From: Pelomonas caseinilytica
GTDB lineage: Bacteria; Pseudomonadota; Gammaproteobacteria; Burkholderiales; Burkholderiaceae_C
Direction of reading: 5' to 3'
DNA: 64,000 bases
Assembly (NCBI RefSeq): GCF_021353235.1
Contig: NZ_JAJTWT010000007.1
Coordinates: forward strand, 1-64,000
Shown: positions 62,011-64,000 of the stretch, in pieces
Position numbering within the stretch: the stretch's first letter is position 1
Layout of the letters: every line of letters begins with the position of its first letter
Translations under genes and position numbers: made by a program
The notes under the pieces: generated by a model
What the model was told of the DNA's origin: nothing
Database searches by the model: none
Seen by the model: the letters and a program-made list of their open reading frames with translations, nothing else

Positions 62011-64000
62011 ATGTCGAATCAGTGGGCCGGGCAGGTCTTGCAGTGGATGGGCCGGACGACGCTGGCCCTCGCCCTGGCGTGGGCGCCGGGCGCACAGGCA
62101 GCGCCTGCCCCCACGTCCTCCGCCGACGCGGACCTCGCCGTGCAGGCCCGTGAAGCCTGGGTCAAGCGCGACCGCAAGCGCCTGGCCGCGCTCGTCGACG
62201 CCGCCCTCGGCCAGGCCCACCCGCTGGCCGGCTGGGTCGAGTACTTCGACCTCAACGCCCGCCTGGCCGAGCTGCGCCAGGCCGACCTCGACGCCTTCTA
62301 CGCCCGCTACCCCGGCAGCTACGTCGAGGACCGGCTGCGCAACGACTGGCTGCTGGAGCTGGGGCGCCGCCGCGACTGGGCCAACTTCCGCCGCGACCAT
62401 GCCGCCTACCAGATGCGCGACGACCGCGAGGTGGCCTGCTACGCCCTGCTGGCCGACCACCTCGCCGGCACCAAGGTCACGGTCGACGCCGCCCGCGCCG
62501 CCTGGATGGCGCAGAAGGACGGCGACGACGGCTGCTTCCAGCTCGCCTATGCCTTCGTCGACGCCGGCCTCTTCAAGGCCGACACCCTGTGGGCCAAGGC
62601 CCGACTGGCCACCGAGCAGGGCCGGCCGCGCGCCGCGCGCCAGGCCGTCATGCTCCTCAACGCCAAGCCGCTGGAGCAGAAGCTCGCCGAACTGCAGGAC
62701 AACGCCGGCCGCTACCTGACCCGCAAGGCGCGCAGCAGCCCGCGCGCCGAGGCCGAGCTGACCGCGCTGGCCCTGGCCCGCGTCGCCGCCAACGACCCCG
62801 ACCAGGCCGGCGACGTGTTGCAGGACAAGTGGAGCCGCCTGCCGCCCGACCTGCAGGCCTGGCTGTGGGTGCAGATCGGCCGCCAGTCGGCCATGAAACT
62901 GCAGGACGACGCCCTCCCCGCCTTCGACCGTGCCGCCAAGCTGGCGCCCGACTTCGCCTGGACCGACGACGCCCTGGCCTGGCAGGCCCGTGCCGCCCTG
63001 CGTGCCGGCCGGCCGGCGACGGCCCTCAAGGCCATCGAGCGCATGAGCGCCACCGAGCAGCGCGACCCCGCCTGGGCCTACTGGAAGGCGCGCGCCACGC
63101 GTCTGCAGGGTGACGCTCCGGCTGCGCGCGCCCAGCTGGCCGCCCTGGCCGCCACGCCGCTCAACTACTTCGGCCGCCTGGCCGCCGAAGACCTCGGCCT
63201 GCCCACGCCGCTGCCGCCCGCGCCCGCGCCGCTCACGGCCGAGGAGCGCCGCGCCGCGCGCAGCCTGCCCGGCCTGCAGCGCGCCCTGCAGCTCATCGAC
63301 CTCGGCCTGCGCGGCGAGGGCGTGCGGGAATGGAATTTCACGCTGCGCGGCATGGGCGACCGCGCCCTGCTCGCCGCCGCCCAGGAGGCCTGCGACCGCG
63401 AAGTCTGGGACCGCTGCATCAACACCAGCGAACGCACGAAGACCGAGATCGACATCACCCAGCGCTACCCCACGCCCCACCGCACCGAACTGCTGCGCGA
63501 GGCCAGGGCGGCGGGGCTGGATGCCGCCTACGTCTACGGACTGATCCGCCAGGAGTCGCGCTTCGTGCTGGACGCGCGCTCCCACGTCGGCGCCGCCGGC
63601 CTGATGCAGGTGATGCCGGCCACCGCCAAGTGGACGGCCAGGAAGGTGGGCATGAGCTACAGCCCCGACCTGATGCACGACCGCGACTTCAACCTGCGCA
63701 TCGGCACCAGCTACCTCAAGCTGGTGCTGGACCGCTTCGACGGCGCCCAGGCCCTGGCTGCGGCCGCCTACAACGCCGGCCCCAACCGCCCGGCCCGCTG
63801 GCGCGACGGCCCGGTCGTCGACGCCGCCGTCTGGGCCGAGAACATCCCCTTCAACGAGACGCGCGACTACGTCCGCAAGGTGCTGCTGGGCGGCACCGTG
63901 TACGCCCAGGTGCTCGGCCTGCCCACCACCTCGCTGCGCGAGCGCCTGGGCGCCACCATCGGCCCCGCCGGCGCGCGCGCGGCCGAGCCTGCGGACATTC
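62011..64000 (+). CDS. Soluble lytic murein transglycosylase (Slt70 type), 3' partial
   Basis: At least 663 codons, open at the window end. Signal peptide (ending PGAQAAP), a long alpha-superhelical region (about 35-490) and a C-terminal SLT domain with catalytic E515 in LIRQESRFVLDARS, followed by GAAGLMQVMPATA and AAAYNAGPNRPARW. It cleaves peptidoglycan between MurNAc and GlcNAc, forming 1,6-anhydro ends, in the periplasm. Length and order match Slt70. ATG at 62011 is the first start before the signal peptide. Confidence 0.95.
   Translation, partial: MSNQWAGQVLQWMGRTTLALALAWAPGAQAAPAPTSSADADLAVQAREAWVKRDRKRLAALVDAALGQAHPLAGWVEYFDLNARLAELRQADLDAFYARYPGSYVEDRLRNDWLLELGRRRDWANFRRDHAAYQMRDDREVACYALLADHLAGTKVTVDAARAAWMAQKDGDDGCFQLAYAFVDAGLFKADTLWAKARLATEQGRPRAARQAVMLLNAKPLEQKLAELQDNAGRYLTRKARSSPRAEAELTALALARVAANDPDQAGDVLQDKWSRLPPDLQAWLWVQIGRQSAMKLQDDALPAFDRAAKLAPDFAWTDDALAWQARAALRAGRPATALKAIERMSATEQRDPAWAYWKARATRLQGDAPAARAQLAALAATPLNYFGRLAAEDLGLPTPLPPAPAPLTAEERRAARSLPGLQRALQLIDLGLRGEGVREWNFTLRGMGDRALLAAAQEACDREVWDRCINTSERTKTEIDITQRYPTPHRTELLREARAAGLDAAYVYGLIRQESRFVLDARSHVGAAGLMQVMPATAKWTARKVGMSYSPDLMHDRDFNLRIGTSYLKLVLDRFDGAQALAAAAYNAGPNRPARWRDGPVVDAAVWAENIPFNETRDYVRKVLLGGTVYAQVLGLPTTSLRERLGATIGPAGARAAEPADI

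Overview
The window comes from a GC-rich betaproteobacterium, most likely a Burkholderiales member of the Rubrivivax/Roseateles/Mitsuaria kind. This rests on codon use, the density of chemotaxis and cyclic-di-GMP genes, and the style of the RND, Kef and lytic transglycosylase genes. It falls into two parts. Positions 1 to about 11.8 kb are mostly AT-richer accessory DNA. From about 11.9 kb onward the sequence is uniformly GC-rich and looks native.

Accessory part. The window opens inside the last module of a nonribosomal peptide synthetase (carrier domain plus two tandem thioesterase domains). It is followed by a PvdQ-like Ntn-hydrolase acylase and a cyclic-peptide ABC exporter whose start overlaps the acylase stop. 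Together these look like release, deacylation and export of an acylated peptide (lipopeptide or siderophore). Directly behind the exporter lies a nested pair of IS5-family elements: an intact 1518-bp copy sits inside an older inverted copy, with an 8-bp target duplication. Beyond it are a truncated TniQ-like gene, a 3' half of tRNA-Arg(CCG), two AT-rich exported-protein genes and a short tRNA 3'-end-like sequence with a terminator. These are scars of integrated elements at the border with native DNA.

Signalling part (12.4-43.2 kb). A reverse-strand chemosensory operon reads mcp, cheY, STAS, cheA, mcp, beta-barrel protein, mcp, cheW, cheR, cheB. Upstream of it are a TPR-PAS-GAF histidine kinase with its NarL-type regulator, a second STAS gene, a beta-propeller diguanylate cyclase, another receptor, a histidine kinase-like protein whose phospho-accepting His is replaced by Gln, a GGDEF-EAL protein and a receiver-only regulator. 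Divergent from these are a TonB-dependent receptor and a hybrid kinase translationally coupled to it. The hybrid kinase shares its TPR sensor with the first kinase. Two receptors end in pentapeptides that fit the CheR-tether consensus, and CheA carries an MshEN-like segment, a possible link between chemotaxis and cyclic-di-GMP.

Housekeeping part (43.2-64 kb). It holds an alpha/beta hydrolase, an MFS transporter coupled to a thioredoxin-like protein, an RND efflux operon with a trailing secreted esterase, CCA-adding enzyme, two 5-formyltetrahydrofolate cyclo-ligase paralogues, a fatty acid hydroxylase, a TfoX-like protein with a histone-like tail, LysR and LysE genes, a Kef-type antiporter, two small hypothetical genes and a lytic transglycosylase that runs off the end. 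Two palindromic intergenic repeats occur here. The one at 54.06-54.6 kb shows compensatory base changes between its arms.
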